A program made the translations under genes and the position numbers. From Symsagittifera roscoffensis (lineage: Eukaryota; Xenacoelomorpha; Acoela; Convolutidae), in assembly GCF_963678635.1 (NCBI RefSeq), contig NC_087064.1:48841346-48905345 (forward strand): a stretch of 64,000 bases of DNA, written 5' to 3'. Positions within the stretch are counted from its first letter, which is position 1, and every line of letters begins with the position of its first letter. Under the pieces are notes generated by a model, which was not told the origin of the DNA, ran no database searches, and worked only from the letters and a program-made list of their open reading frames with translations. This document shows positions 51,360 through 62,111 of this stretch, one piece after another.

Positions 51360-51493
51360 CTAATTAGTGCGGGGTGGCAATGGCGGTGGGGAGTTGGGTC
51401 CATTGTTGTTGCTGTTGCTGTTCTGAGTCTGGACCCCTATGCCCGGCATCTGGACAAAGGAGAAATCATTGCTCGCGGATGATCCCGGTTGAC
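51360..51493 (-). CDS. RBX-like gene, terminal exon
   Basis: Acceptor GCTGCTGCAG, phase 1, stop TAG at 51362-51360. Encodes G-Q-P-G-S-S-A-S-N-D-F-S-F-V-Q-M-P-G-I-G-V, then an N/S run and P-P-P-L-P-P-R-T-N. The proline motif resembles an SH3 ligand (inference). Confidence 0.82.
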
Positions 51494-54400
51494 CTGCAGC
51501 AGCAAAATAGGAAACTGTAGCTTCAAACGATTTCCAAAAATGTTGAGTCATTGTTGTCTAGTCAACCCATAAACGCTCAATATTGCGTACCAACAAAAAA
51601 ATACCTCAATACCGTCATTTCGTTTTTTTTGAGGTTTTGCTGCCAAATTTTAAAAATGTTAAGTCATTGTTGTCTATAAAGCTTCAAGCAAAATTGTGAG
51701 CAACGTCAGAGATTTCAAACGGCGAAAGTTTTTTTAAACGTTCTGCAAATGGCAAATGGCCAGATAATAAAAGAGTCGAGAACATGAACTAAAGCGAAGT
51801 ATGTGATGATATGTAAAACAGATCTGAAAGATGTTGTCGGCACTAAAAAGATCGTGTGTTTACCGCTCAGGTTGATGCCCTGCGACACTCCAGCGGCGAC
51901 TGCTGCTGCCGCTGCCACTGTAGAGGGAAAGGATGATGATCGGGTGTGAGGGTTCTGACCTGCCCAGGGTCTGTTGCAGAGGGGACATACCGACCTGAGT
52001 AAATTTATACAATTGCAGGCGGTGTAGGACCCTATCGTAGACCAAAATAGCGTTCTTTTAGGCTACTTGACTTTTCATAAAAAGTTTAAATATCTTTCAT
52101 GTTTTTCAATAAACTTTTCACTAGATTTTTCTACTTTATTTTTCAAACAGTGCCAAATTATCAGAAATCCCAGTATGTTCAACCAATTGCGTATATTTTC
52201 AACTTTTTTGCCTAATTCGATGTAACTGTTAGCACCATATATACGATATAAATTATGTCAGCGATTGTTGAAAGAACAATTCATGCAGCTGGCTGACCTG
52301 GCCTGGAGCCATTGCATGATGCAGTGACAGTGGAACATGTGACCACACTTTGCCTTCTCCAGGGTACACTCCGCTTCAAACAGGGTCACGAAGGGTCGAA
52401 TGCATGGCTCTCATATTTAACAAAAACTTACAAAGTTATGAAAACTCCATCATTTTTAACGCCGGAAAAAAGCGACTTTTCAACAGTTCTCTATAAATAG
52501 GAGTGATTATAGGAAAGAATACGTGCAAATTTACCCCAAATCAGGAGTCGGAAACATACAGAAAAATTTTGTCAAAAATCTCAGCTTCTTCAGCAGTTTC
52601 TCATGATTTGAGACATAAAGAGAACCATGCATCACCTCCTAAATAAAAATGTGCTTCAATTAACTAATGAAAAAGTGTTTGAGAGTTGTGCTAACGTTGG
52701 GGATAATGAAGCCTATGAGATAAAAGATAAAGTCTATGCTGGCAATAAAGTCTGAGATATAAAACTAATTTTTGCGGCTTCCGAAAAAAGTAACGAATTA
52801 TTTTTCTCTGAGTGGTTTTCCTCCAGACATATTTTCCAGTTTTTTTAGCCTAGCACAGCAAATCTAACTGTCGATTTTTGACAGAATTTTTTATCATCTC
52901 AAAAATATTGATGAAATTTTAAATATATAGATATTGCCCTGTAATTATAGCAAGAGCTGCAAAACTAACAGCACCTGTGATTAACTTCTAGCAATATCTA
53001 TGAACTAATAATCGAAACAAGGAAATGGTGCACGGATCAACAATTTTCCTTAAAACAGATTATTGAGCAGAATTTCAAATTTTGAGAAACAAATAGAAAA
53101 AGTCATGCCGTCTGAAAATATCTAAAAATACATTCAAATATTAACCGATTAATTGAAATACTACAGGTTTTTCAAATTCTCTGGTATTTTAAAGTTTTCG
53201 AGTTTGACATGTTCGTTAGATAAATTCAATTTACGTTCTAAGTAAAACGAAAATTGTAAGCGGCGAATAAGCCCTACTCAGAATTCTTTACAATTCAATT
53301 TGAGGCAATACTGCTCAAACCAATTTGATGAAAATCCTTAAGGATACAAAATTTAATTTAAAAAAAATATTAAAAGATGTAAGCAACATTTTAGAAAAAC
53401 CCGATTTGTTATAGAGTTTTAAAATTTCGTTTTGGAGGTATGTGTGGTAAAGATGGTCTTTTAGCAACTGGAAAATAATTCAATTTTAAAGTTTCGTTTG
53501 AAATAATCACAATTAAAAAACAACAACATCAAGCTGCTTAAAAACTGCACAGAACTTTCTGATTACAGTTGTTCTGCAATAAATCTTTTATTTTTTAGTT
53601 TCCTCAAGCTCATTACACAGGTGTTTTCCAAACAAGAAAGATGAACCAAAACGCTTATTGTTTTTTTTGTTGAATAAAGGACAAAACAGTCGCCCACTTA
53701 ACCCACAGTTATGCCTACCAATCTTAATTCCTCCACATACCATCCCTCCTCCCACTATTACACCCTTTACACACGTTTACCCCACCCCTCACCTCGCCAC
53801 ATATTCCACTTTCCACCGAACCCCAAACCCACAACACTGCGGGGGGGGGGGGGGGGTGAGGAGAGTTCGAGTTGATGGGGGTGTTTTTATTGAGGGAGGA
53901 AGGTAAGTTTGACGAGGGGTATTAAATTTAAAAATGCGTAAAATTTGTATTGGCCTGTTTTTTCCAACGTTTAGATTTGTTGAAAAATAATGAAAGCTGC
54001 TATAGAGGCTGGGTAAATTGCAGATGTGGGGAGCTAACGGGGGTTTGTGTACGGTTAGAAGGGGGGAGGGGTAAGGGAGAGGTGAAAATCCGGGGAGGGG
54101 AGGAGGTATGTGTTTGGGGGATAAAAAGATAAAAAAAGGTGGTGGGAGTGTGGGGTGGGGAAGCCTTGGGGTATTTCACGCTGGTGTTGAAAGTGTGTGG
54201 ATATTGTTTTGCAAAAAATGAGTAGATTTGAGAGGGTTGGATTTGAGAAAAATCCAGCAGGATGAAACAAATATTGAATTTTCAGAAACATATTAGACAG
54301 ATTATAATCCATTATAATCCAACATCCTGTATTACAATAAATAGATTACAATCCATAATGTGGTCCCAAAATGTTTTTATCGATTATAATGGCAAGATTC

Positions 54401-57400
54401 TCGAGCACAAAAATCAGTTGCAAGCAATTATTATCCATGGAACCTCATTGCGGGTTACAACAGTGTCATTTTTCGTGGTGCAGCGTTCAGGTTCATCCTA
54501 TTCCAAAGAACTGCATTGAACTATGAATTTTATCAGCGATTATAATCATTTGAGAGGGATCACAATTATCATCGACCATAAACCCTTAGACAACTAATTT
54601 TGATAAATAAAGTCGATTATTAAGGTCACAGAGTATGTATACAAATCCGTCCTAATCCAAAATTTAAGCCTTAACGATGGGGAGCAACTTCATCCGTTAT
54701 AATCCATTATTTAAGCCAGAAAGATATTGAGCAACTTGTTGTCAAAACAGCTACACAGGTCGACTACTATATTTCACTGGCTTTTTGTGGAACGCGTTCA
54801 ATCCAACGGTTACCGTCCGTCTAGCTCTCATTATCTTTGACCTCAATTTTGTCGCGAATTCGGAGGAAAAGATTTTTGAAATGAGGGCTTGAAGATTTAA
54901 TTTCAAACAGCTGAACCCCAATTAATACAATTGGGTAATTGAGGGCTGTTTCGGCATTGTCTTTATGTGAATTTTTTTGGGAACAAAGCAAAACGAAAAA
55001 AGCAAAATTAAACGTTTACAAGTCCTTACGCAAATTTTTAATAGATGCATAGTCCTTTTGTGAAGACTACACTAGCATTCTTTTTTTAAAAAACAGAAAA
55101 CTGCGCTGAAGGGATTTACTCATTCCAGTAGCTTTCAAATAAGAGTGTGAGTTGATAAATCCTATATCTTGTGTATATTTAAGGCCTCGTGGCGCAGATG
55201 AAGCTTACATGTATACAAAGCTGATGATTGAAGGTTCGACACCCTGTAGTTCAATATTTTTGCTCATTTGGATAGATCATTGCTGAGAATTAGCCAAATT
55301 AGCGATAATCTGTCGATAAAATTTGCTATTGTAGCATTGAACATGGATAAATCATCAATGCGATCGCTGTTTTTTTTTAGTTCACTTTTTTATCGCTAAT
55401 ATGCAAGTCGGGTATGCTATGATTTTTTTTTCGAATCACTTCGCAAAGAAAATTCTCAGCGTGTAATTTGAACCCAGAAATTATCGGATTACCAAGCAAG
55501 TTAGCTTTCACCTGTCAAATTAGGGCTACAAAGCCCTCGTTTAAAAGATTAAAGTTAGTCCGACAAATGAAACTGGAAAAGAATTTCGTCTTCGGGTGTC
55601 TTTCTGTCTATTTATTCTTTTTTCTTTTCCAGACAAAATCAGGAACTAGAAAACTTCAGAACAAGTTGAGTGATATAATTTTTGAATAATTGTAGTCCTG
55701 ACTTTTCAAAAAAAAATTTCAAATAAATTATCTCTTAAAATCTGAGTTTTGTCTCATTTGCAGCGATTAAATTAAGCGGGTACGTCTCATGAACTTATTT
55801 CAGTTAGGTAGTGAAAAAACAAATTCACACAAAAAACCTAATCAACGATGAAACATTTTGCGCTTCTTTTGCAACCAAAAAACCTTTCCAAATCAAAATA
55901 TTTTTCAAAGTCTGTAAAAACGAAAAAAAAATAAGTTTGAAGCTCCTCTTTGGTTTTAACTTTCATTGATAACAACTCTAACTTTTATTCGCACATTTCA
56001 AACTTTCCTTTAACCCGGTTACAAGGAATTACATAGTAAGCTAAACTAACCATGCAGCTTACTAACGTCACAAAACCACAAACTAATAGCATGACTAAGA
56101 AAGAAACTCCCACGGTACCCAAACCAGATAAAAACTGGATAAACTGTTCGCTTGGAAACCACTTTAAAATTTTACTTAATCAAAATAAAACACAAAAAAG
56201 TCGAAAGACGGCCCAAACCAAAACTTTCTATTTTTGAGAAAAGGACACAACCAAAACAAAAAAGAGAAAAATAAGTAATAAAAATGTTTAAAAAAAGTGT
56301 ATCAAATAAAGAGACTCTGAACAACGAGACCATAAAAATATAGGCCACTCCTGGCCTCACCAACCAGAGGGACGTCCTGAGCATGCTCTTTAGCCGGTCT
56401 AACCCACGGCGCTACATTAAGCTTTGTGACCCAAACTCTATTTTGCCAATAGTTGCTCTAGTGTGAGCGACTCTTAAAAAATAACCAAAATGAAAGAAAA
56501 CGTTTTCGCGATAACAATTATTAATAAATCATACCTAAAAATTAACTAACAAGAAGTATTCAATTATGTAAAACATAAATGCAGTATGTAAAGATTTCTT
56601 AGATTCCAAGGAACGTGCAGCAAAGGAGATGACAACCCAACTACATTTTACTCTGGATTGGCAAATCTATTCGATTTGCTGCCAAAAGTCACTATTCTCA
56701 AAGAATTTTAAGTATGGACTCAACATGGCATCAAAGGAAAACTATTGAATCGGACCAATGGCCATCGCGATGTTGACTACACAAACTGATCCTAGTCACT
56801 TGGCACTTCACACGGAAAAGTCAAACTTCACCCAGCTCTAAACTTAACAAAATCGATACATCAAGGCATCAATTAGAAGTCTTGACACAATCACCCAAGA
56901 CCACCACGATCAACGAGACCCATCTAGCAACACGAACGAAACAATCCTCCTACGTCTAACACAAACAACCACATTTCTCCTCTCTCCAAGAAGTCAACGC
57001 TCGCAACTTCTAAAAGAAACTACATCACCCGTCCTTCACAACAATAAACAATTAAAATTTAAAAACTCTCTAAGCCCCGGATGGGTGGAAACAGTTCTAA
57101 ACTAGTATTTATAAATCAATTATATTATTGATAAATTATCACTATAAAATATTACTAACTAACCAATCATATTCCATCTCTAACATTGACACTTATTTGT
57201 AACTGCTGAAACTACTTGTAGTTTCAGCACCAGAACAATTTGACTAAAACTTTGAATACAGTTTTTCTCCTTCTGGATAAACTCCAAGAACTAACTCGCA
57301 TAAGCCAGTATACACTAGATCTATTGAGACTAGGAGATATAAGAGTAAGATTAAGATCGGTATTAGACTAAGAAGTTGCACGAATCTATCCGGCCGAAAT

Positions 57401-57925
57401 TAAGATAGCGTGACGAGCAGACGGTGTACCTTATCTGAAATTAACCTATGAGTATAACCAATAGGTCATAACTCAGTTGATTGAAGTTAAAAATAAAAAA
57501 TAATTAGGAAATAAGGCTACTTCATTAACGCGACATGTTTTTTTCACGTTATAGCCACCTTTTTCACATTCAAAGGTTTTTTCACATTATAGCCACCAGC
57601 AATTCTAGGCCGCTAAAGCAAAAATCATAGTGATTTATAGCAGAAGTCATGGCTATATAATTTTTACTCGGCTAGAGAGGAGGCTCTATTTAGCAAAAGT
57701 CAAAAAAGACCATAATTGGATGTGTTTTAAAAAGAGGAGCAGAACTTATTTGGTTAACCCTATCTTACCAGTTAAGTTGAGTGCCTGGCACTCGATGCAT
57801 GGCTCCTTGAGTTGATTGCGACAGATGGCACAGCAGCTGTCATCGAAAGCGGCAGAGTACTCCCAGAAGGCCACCAGATCCACCCGCATCATCTCAAACC
57901 GCTTCACATTTCCACCCTTCAGTCC
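51360..57925 (-). CDS. RBX1/ROC-like RING-H2 protein with extended C-terminal tail, exons listed separately
   Basis: Five minus-strand exons join with matching phases (1, 2, 1, 1) to about 163 residues. N-part V-K-R-F-E-M-M-R-V-D-L-V-A-F-W resembles the cullin-binding strand of RBX1 (K-K-R-F-E-V-K-K-W-N-A-V-A-L-W). Then C-C-A-I-C-R-N-Q-L-K-E-P-C-I-E-C-Q, C-T-L-E-K-A-K-C-G-H-M-F-H-C-H-C-I-M-Q-W-L and V-C-P-L-C-N-R-P-W follow the RBX zinc pattern. The spacer after C-I-E-C-Q is about ten residues longer than in RBX1. RBX proteins recruit E2 enzymes to cullin ubiquitin ligases. Unlike RBX1, which ends about eight residues after the RING, this protein goes on for about 63 residues: an A-rich stretch, Q/N/S-rich sequence and P-P-P-L-P-P-R. 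The start codon exon is not established; 62746-62804 is one candidate. Confidence 0.83.
51864..51917 (-). CDS. RBX-like gene, alanine-rich exon
   Basis: 54 nt between CCCTCTACAG and GAGCG|GTAAAC. Encodes V-A-A-A-A-A-V-A-A-G-V-S-Q-G-I-N-L-S. The intron before it is only 42 nt. Confidence 0.82.
51960..51994 (-). CDS. RBX-like gene, 35-nt micro-exon with last RING cysteines
   Basis: TTTACTCAG acceptor, GGGCAG|GTCAGA donor. It completes R from the previous exon and encodes S-V-C-P-L-C-N-R-P-W-A. Without it the RING lacks its final C-x-x-C. Confidence 0.85.
52298..52409 (-). CDS. RBX-like gene, central RING exon
   Basis: 112 nt, acceptor TATGAG|AGCC, donor GCCAG|GTCAGC (phase 2). Encodes E-P-C-I-R-P-F-V-T-L-F-E-A-E, then C-T-L-E-K-A-K-C-G-H-M-F-H-C-H-C and I-M-Q-W-L-Q-A. 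The donor is needed: reading through gives a short non-RING end and a stop. Confidence 0.85.
53690..54170 (+). repeat. C-rich / G-rich asymmetric tract with G-quadruplex potential
   Basis: The plus strand is C-rich to about 53820, has a run of 16 or more G at about 53831, and is G-rich again at 54055-54170 with clusters such as GGGGGGAGGGG, GGGGAGGGGAGGAGG and GTGGGGTGGGG. These meet the usual four-run pattern for G-quadruplexes. Confidence 0.6.
55183..55252 (+). other. tRNA-like fragment (SINE head or tRNA pseudogene)
   Basis: GGCCTCGTGGCGCAGATG resembles a tRNA 5' end with A box, and GGTTCGACACC resembles a B box about 40 bases downstream. The acceptor stem is not paired, so a working tRNA gene is unlikely. 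Confidence 0.35.
57112..57480 (+). repeat. About 370-bp dispersed repeat with hairpin, copy 2
   Basis: Second copy of 26185-26580. The hairpin at 57203-57230 keeps 12 base pairs with one compensated change (C-G replacing T-A). Confidence 0.75.
57769..57925 (-). CDS. RBX-like gene, exon with cullin-binding strand and first zinc ligands
   Basis: 157 nt from a possible GGCTGCAG acceptor to the donor ACTG|GTAAGA (phase 1). An alternative acceptor at 57932 gives phase 2. There is no pyrimidine tract because a G/C homopolymer and a MITE lie just upstream, so the 5' boundary is uncertain. Exon GC content is far above its surroundings. Confidence 0.82.
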
Positions 57926-57986
57926 CTGCAGCCTCTTTTTCCCATTATAGCCCAGACCCCCCCCCCCCCCCGTGACCTTCAGCTAA

Positions 57987-58164
57987 GGACTTTTTTCCTT
58001 CCTCCCACCTCATGCGAGCATCAATTTTATGGTCTAAGGAGTGGTTTTACAAGGTTGATTTTGAAGACCAAATATGTTTGTCATGGCAATTTCATGACAA
58101 TTGGACAATGTGAACAGTAATTTTAATTATAAAAATTTGCAAGTGGGGGGAAAGAAAAAGAGCC
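57987..58164. mobile_element. Type-1 MITE copy
   Basis: Left end TTTTTTCCTTCCTCCCACCT, right end GGGGGGAAAGAAAAAGAGCC; interior ATCAATTTTATGGTCTAAGG and CATGGCAATTTCATGACAAT are the inverted form of type-1 interiors at 60925 and 61899. Immediately upstream of an RBX-like exon. Confidence 0.7.
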
Positions 58165-58380
58165 TAGCTAACGGTTTACATTAAGAGGCCAAACTGTGCA
58201 CTGGATAGGACGTTTGGAGTGTCCAGGTCACTGGGTGATCAATCTTTAAACTTGTTGACTTTTTGTCGGAGCAATCGCAGGAAACGCAAAAACGAAGAAA
58301 CGATCAGAGCGAGCGGTTTTTAGGAGCCGCTTACAATTCACAAAATATACAGTTTGGCATCCTAATGAACGTTTGGATAT

Positions 58381-58582
58381 TGAATCTTTTCCTTTTCCCC
58401 ATACCTGCCAAATTTTACTAATGAAATTTTGTTCGCAGTATCCGAATGTTGCGAAAATTGGCATGCGAACTAATTAGGCCATGACAAACATATTTGGTTT
58501 TCATGTTTAACCTTGTAAAATCCCTCGTTACACCATAAAATTGATGCTTATGTGGTGGGGGGGGGGGTTGGTAAAAAAAGCC
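58381..58582. mobile_element. Type-1 MITE copy
   Basis: CTTTTCCTTTTCCCC left end, TAAAAAAAGCC right end and CCATGACAAACATATTTGG plus ACCATAAAATTGATGCTTAT inside. Opposite in orientation to 57987-58164, so the pair forms a large inverted repeat. Confidence 0.7.
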
Positions 58583-58929
58583 TGGATATTATTTTTTCCT
58601 TATAATACCCCCTCTCCGTTTTTGAACATCATTGGTTCTTTTTCCTTTCTCCCACCACGGTGACCGCTCGGCTACCATAAAGCTCAATTAGCAAAAAAAA
58701 TTTGGAAACATGAAAATGTATCGATTAGCATATTATTGATGGCTTTATTTCTCAGAAATGCAAAACGACAAAAAAAAAATCCTTTCGAACTATGGTAAAG
58801 GATTCAAAAGATTCGTTTTTGGTATATAACTTGCCTTTCTGAGAAATAGAAAAAGGAGAAACTAAGTAATATCAACAAGCAAAAGAAATCCTTGTCACAT
58901 AAAATGTGATCAGTCATACCCCGACCAAG

Positions 58930-59200
58930 AGACTGATTTAGAGAGGGGCCTGGGGGGGGGATTGGATGGGGGGCGGTTTGAGGGCATTTATTCCTTCCTC
59001 CCCCATCAGGGGGGGGGGCATTTGTTCCTTCCTCCCCCCTCAAGGATTCGACCCCCTGCCGATCCTTTGGTACTGATTCAAGAAATCCCTTTAAACAACT
59101 TTTTAGGCCCGTTTCCCCAAAAACCCGACTGTAAACCTCTCCCCATCCCCTCGAGAAAGCCCTACATCTGCCCTGCATCGCCCTGTAATGCCTTGAATTG
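58930..59200 (+). repeat. hAT-MITE-related C/G-rich repeat
   Basis: Shares GATTCGACCCCCTGCCGATCC, CCTTTGGTAC and TCGAGAAA-CCTA-ATCTGCCC blocks with 24640-24741 and 27400-27687. Left end near GATTTAGAGAGGGGCC resembles a decayed terminus. Confidence 0.6.
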
Positions 59201-59209
59201 AACACTAAT

Positions 59210-60924
59210 TGAAATGAGTGGAAAACTGTGGTTTATAAATGGTTTTTGGGCTCTCTTTAATTATCCCCCTTTTGCAAACGGGCAAGATTCATTACTAAGT
59301 ACAAAACTCGCATCTGCTTAACCGTTATTTTTTTTAATTATAGAAGTGACAATTCTTTACTGGGTTTCGAAGCGGGTAAATAGTTGAGGAGATTCGTTTT
59401 TGGTGTATAATGATTTGAATCTTGTTTAACGGTGATGTTTTTTCTTTATAATTATCCTCCCAGGGTACCTAGTAACAAATTGCCACCCCTATAAAATATG
59501 AGTGGGTAAGCATATGTGAATTTCGTACCTAGTAACGAGTCTGCCCCTTTTGCAAAAGGGGGGGGGGGGGTTAAAGAGATCCGGATAGTTAAAAAGATCC
59601 AATGATTTTAATTTTGACAGTATTGGAAATTGTATTTCGGTTTCTATGCTAGTCCATACGATATTCTTTTTCAAAACTTTTATGCGATTCGAACTTTATG
59701 CTAGTCGATACACCGCCCCCACCAGACATAGGCATCAATTTTTTGGTGTAACGAGGGGGTTTTATAGGGTTAGGTAACGAAAAAAATTATGTTTATCGTG
59801 GCCCAAATAACTCGCACACTACTTTTTGTAACAATCGGACAATTTGAACGAAAAAAAATTTGTAAGAATTGCAGGTGGGATAAAAAGGAAAAGGAGCCGC
59901 ATCAATTTTATAAAAACCTACTTAAATTGACTTTTGATGTTCTGAGCTATGTGATAAAATTTGAATTTGTTAGCGTGAACATGTAAATAGTTGTTACAAC
60001 AAGTTTTTCATGCAATTTTCATGCAATCCATACAAACAATTTTTCAACAGTTTTATTTTGCACTTTTACGAGAGGGGTGGGAAACTGGAAAAAAGCCTCA
60101 AATTGTTAAATTCATTACCTCTGTTTTCTTTTCCACAAACCCCTCCCCCCATTTGCAGATCAGTTGTATATTGCAGAAAAATTATGAAACGTGAACACAC
60201 TAACTCTTTTGAAGACACTTGTTCTTCATGCCTTAAACCTCAACATCCAGCATTTAGCCATTTTAACATGCAAGCTCTTTCAAAATGGGCATATCGAACT
60301 GTGTAGATGGAAAAGAGCCAAATTATTCTTTATCTATCAATCAAAAACAAAAACTTTGCGGTAAACGAAACGCATAAACATTTGGGAATTGAAAAAAAAT
60401 TTCCTGAAAATTCAAATCGTTAAGCCAAAATTAAACTAGTGAACTATTTAACCATATTCTGTTTTTCTAACCATATTCGCAGACAATTCACTTCTTGGTG
60501 GCTTTTTTTTCACTCCTCCGCCCCAGATTTGACTTTCAGTTTTGAAAATAATTTTTTAAGTTGTCCTAATTGAATGAATTTTTGGCTCTTTTCCAGTCCC
60601 CCCTTTGATTTTTTCGGAAGTTTATTATATGCAATCTTAGTTTAAATGACTTTTCACGTTGAAAACTGCATTAAAACGTGTCAGCTTTAACAGGTGAATA
60701 AACTTTCACAACATTTCTCACATGCAAAATGCCGTGTGAGCAATTTTTGAACAGCTTTATTTTGAAATTTTAGAAGGGGTGGGAAACTGGAAAGAGTCGA
60801 ATTTTTTCGTAGTGGTTAAACTAACGGCTCTCTTTGCTTTGACCCAATTTACTTCCGCATCAATTTAATTTTAAAGTACAGGTAGTGGTGTTAGAAGGTT
60901 AAATAACACCAACAAAAATGGCTC
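59210..60924. repeat. Fragmented type-1/type-2 MITE sequences
   Basis: Repeated pieces include GCATCAATTTTTTGGTGTAACGAG (59728), GGGGTGGGAAACTGGAAA (60075, 60778), GGCTCTTTTCCAGTCCCCCC (60588) and AAAACGTGTCAGC (60673). No coding region is supported. Confidence 0.6.
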
Positions 60925-61110
60925 GGCTCTTTTTCCTTTTCCCCCCACCTGCAATTTTTTATAATCAAAATTAATGTTCGCACTATCCGATTGTCATGAA
61001 ATTGACCTGCAAATAAACTAGGCATTTGGTCTTCATAATTAACCTTGTAAAACCACTCGTTAGACCATAAAATTGATGCTCATGTGAGGTGGGGGGAAGG
61101 AAAAAGAGGC
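60925..61110. mobile_element. Type-1 MITE copy
   Basis: GGCTCTTTTTCCTTTTCCCC at left, GGGGGGAAGGAAAAAGAGGC at right, about 186 bp. It sits inside a type-2 left terminus: TGGCTC before it and TGGCTCTTTTCCAG after it. Confidence 0.8.
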
Positions 61111-61113
61111 AGT

Positions 61114-61549
61114 GGCTCTTTTCCAGATCCTCTCCCCCACTTTAGTTTTTGTTAAGACTTCAACGAAAAAAAGTCTAGTTAAAATGAGTTTCAAATTACA
61201 AACTGCATTAAAACGTGTCAGCGTGAACAGGTGAACAAACTTTCACAACATTTCTCACATGCAAAATGCCTTGTGAGCAATTTTTGAACAGCTTTAGGCT
61301 CTTTTTCCTTTTCCCCCCCACCTGCAAATTTTTACATGCAAATTTGTTGACCACCTTGTCCGATTGTTACCAAAATTTACATACAGTCTCATAAAGTCAC
61401 GACAAACATATTTGGTCTTCATACTGAACCTCGTAAAACCACTCGTTACACTAATATATTGAAGCTAGTGTGAGGTGGGGGGGGGGGAAGAAAAAAGAGC
61501 CCAGCTTTATTTTGAAATTTTACGAGGGGGTGGGAAACTGGAAAGAGCC
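61114..61549. mobile_element. Type-2 MITE (interrupted)
   Basis: Left GGCTCTTTTCCAGATCC, right GGGTGGGAAACTGGAAAGAGCC, interior with AAACTGCATTAAAACGTGTCAGC and AAACTTTCACAACATTTCTC. Split by the type-1 element at 61297-61501. Confidence 0.8.
61297..61501. mobile_element. Type-1 MITE nested in type-2 MITE, 8-bp TSD
   Basis: GGCTCTTTTTCCTTTTCCCC left, AAGAAAAAAGAGCC right, flanked by CAGCTTTA at 61289-61296 and 61502-61509. The related uninterrupted sequences GAACAGCTTTATTTTGAA at about 60749 and 62288 show the empty site. The host type-2 copy spans 61114-61549. Confidence 0.9.
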
Positions 61550-61603
61550 GAATTTTTTCGCGGTGGCTAAGCTAACGGCTTTCTTTGCTTTGACCCAATT
61601 TAC

Positions 61604-61818
61604 GGCTCTTTTCCAGTTCCCCCCTTTCAAATTCATTTTTGAAAAGTCTATTTAACGTTGTCATAATGCAATGAAATTTGGCGTGGTGAACAAATCGACA
61701 ATTCTGAACAGATTTTTTCTTCATACTTTACAGCGTAACATCACGCATTTAGCCGTAATAACACGTAAAACAAACATAAAACTCGGTATTCTGAAAGGGG
61801 GGAAACTGGAAAAGAGCC
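61604..61818. mobile_element. Type-2-like MITE, intact termini
   Basis: 215 bp, GGCTCTTTTCCAGTTCCCCC at the left and GGGGGGAAACTGGAAAAGAGCC at the right, inverted copies with one indel. The interior (GAAATTTGGCGTGGTGAAC, CATTTAGCCG) matches 29691-29844. Confidence 0.88.
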
Positions 61819-61898
61819 CAATTTTTTTACGAATCAATTTAATTTAAAAGTACAGGTAGTGGTGTTAAAAGGTTAAATAACACCAACAAAAATGGCTC

Positions 61899-62111
61899 GG
61901 CTCTTTTTCCTTTTCCCCCCACCTGCAATTTTTTATAATCAAAATTAATGTTCGCACTGTTGGATTGTCATGAAAATTGACATGCAAATAAATTACATAC
62001 AAATAAATTGCCATGACAAACGTATTTGGTCTTCACAATTAACCTTGTAAAACCACTCGTTAGACCATAAAATTGATGCTCACGTGAGGACGGGGGGAAG
62101 GAAAAAGAGCC
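61899..62111. mobile_element. Type-1 MITE copy
   Basis: Near twin of 60925-61110 with the same flanks (AATGGCTC before, AGTGGCT after), so the surrounding unit of about 900 bp was probably duplicated after the first insertion. Confidence 0.8.

Larger units (their letters stand above)
52410..57768. other. Large intron of the RBX-like gene
   Basis: 5.4-kb intron with no recognised exon. It contains a strand-asymmetric C-rich then G-rich stretch (53690-54170), a tRNA-like fragment (55183-55252), a family A remnant (55570-55700), a possible second tRNA-like fragment on the minus strand (about 56350-56440) and one copy of the 390-bp hairpin repeat (57112-57480). Confidence 0.6.

Noticed and set aside
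52250-52297. RBX-like protein ending S-C-M-N-C with a stop, without splicing
   Set aside because: A good donor (AG|GTCAGC) just before gives a phase-correct join to the V-C-P-L-C micro-exon that completes the RING, so the read-through end is intron.
55183-55252. Functional tRNA gene
   Set aside because: A and B boxes are suggestive, but the acceptor and D stems do not pair, so a SINE head or pseudogene is more likely.
56340-56440. Second tRNA-like or SINE sequence on the minus strand
   Set aside because: TAGCGCCGTGGGTTAGA resembles an A box and GGTTGGTGAGGCC a poor B box; the match is too weak to annotate alone.
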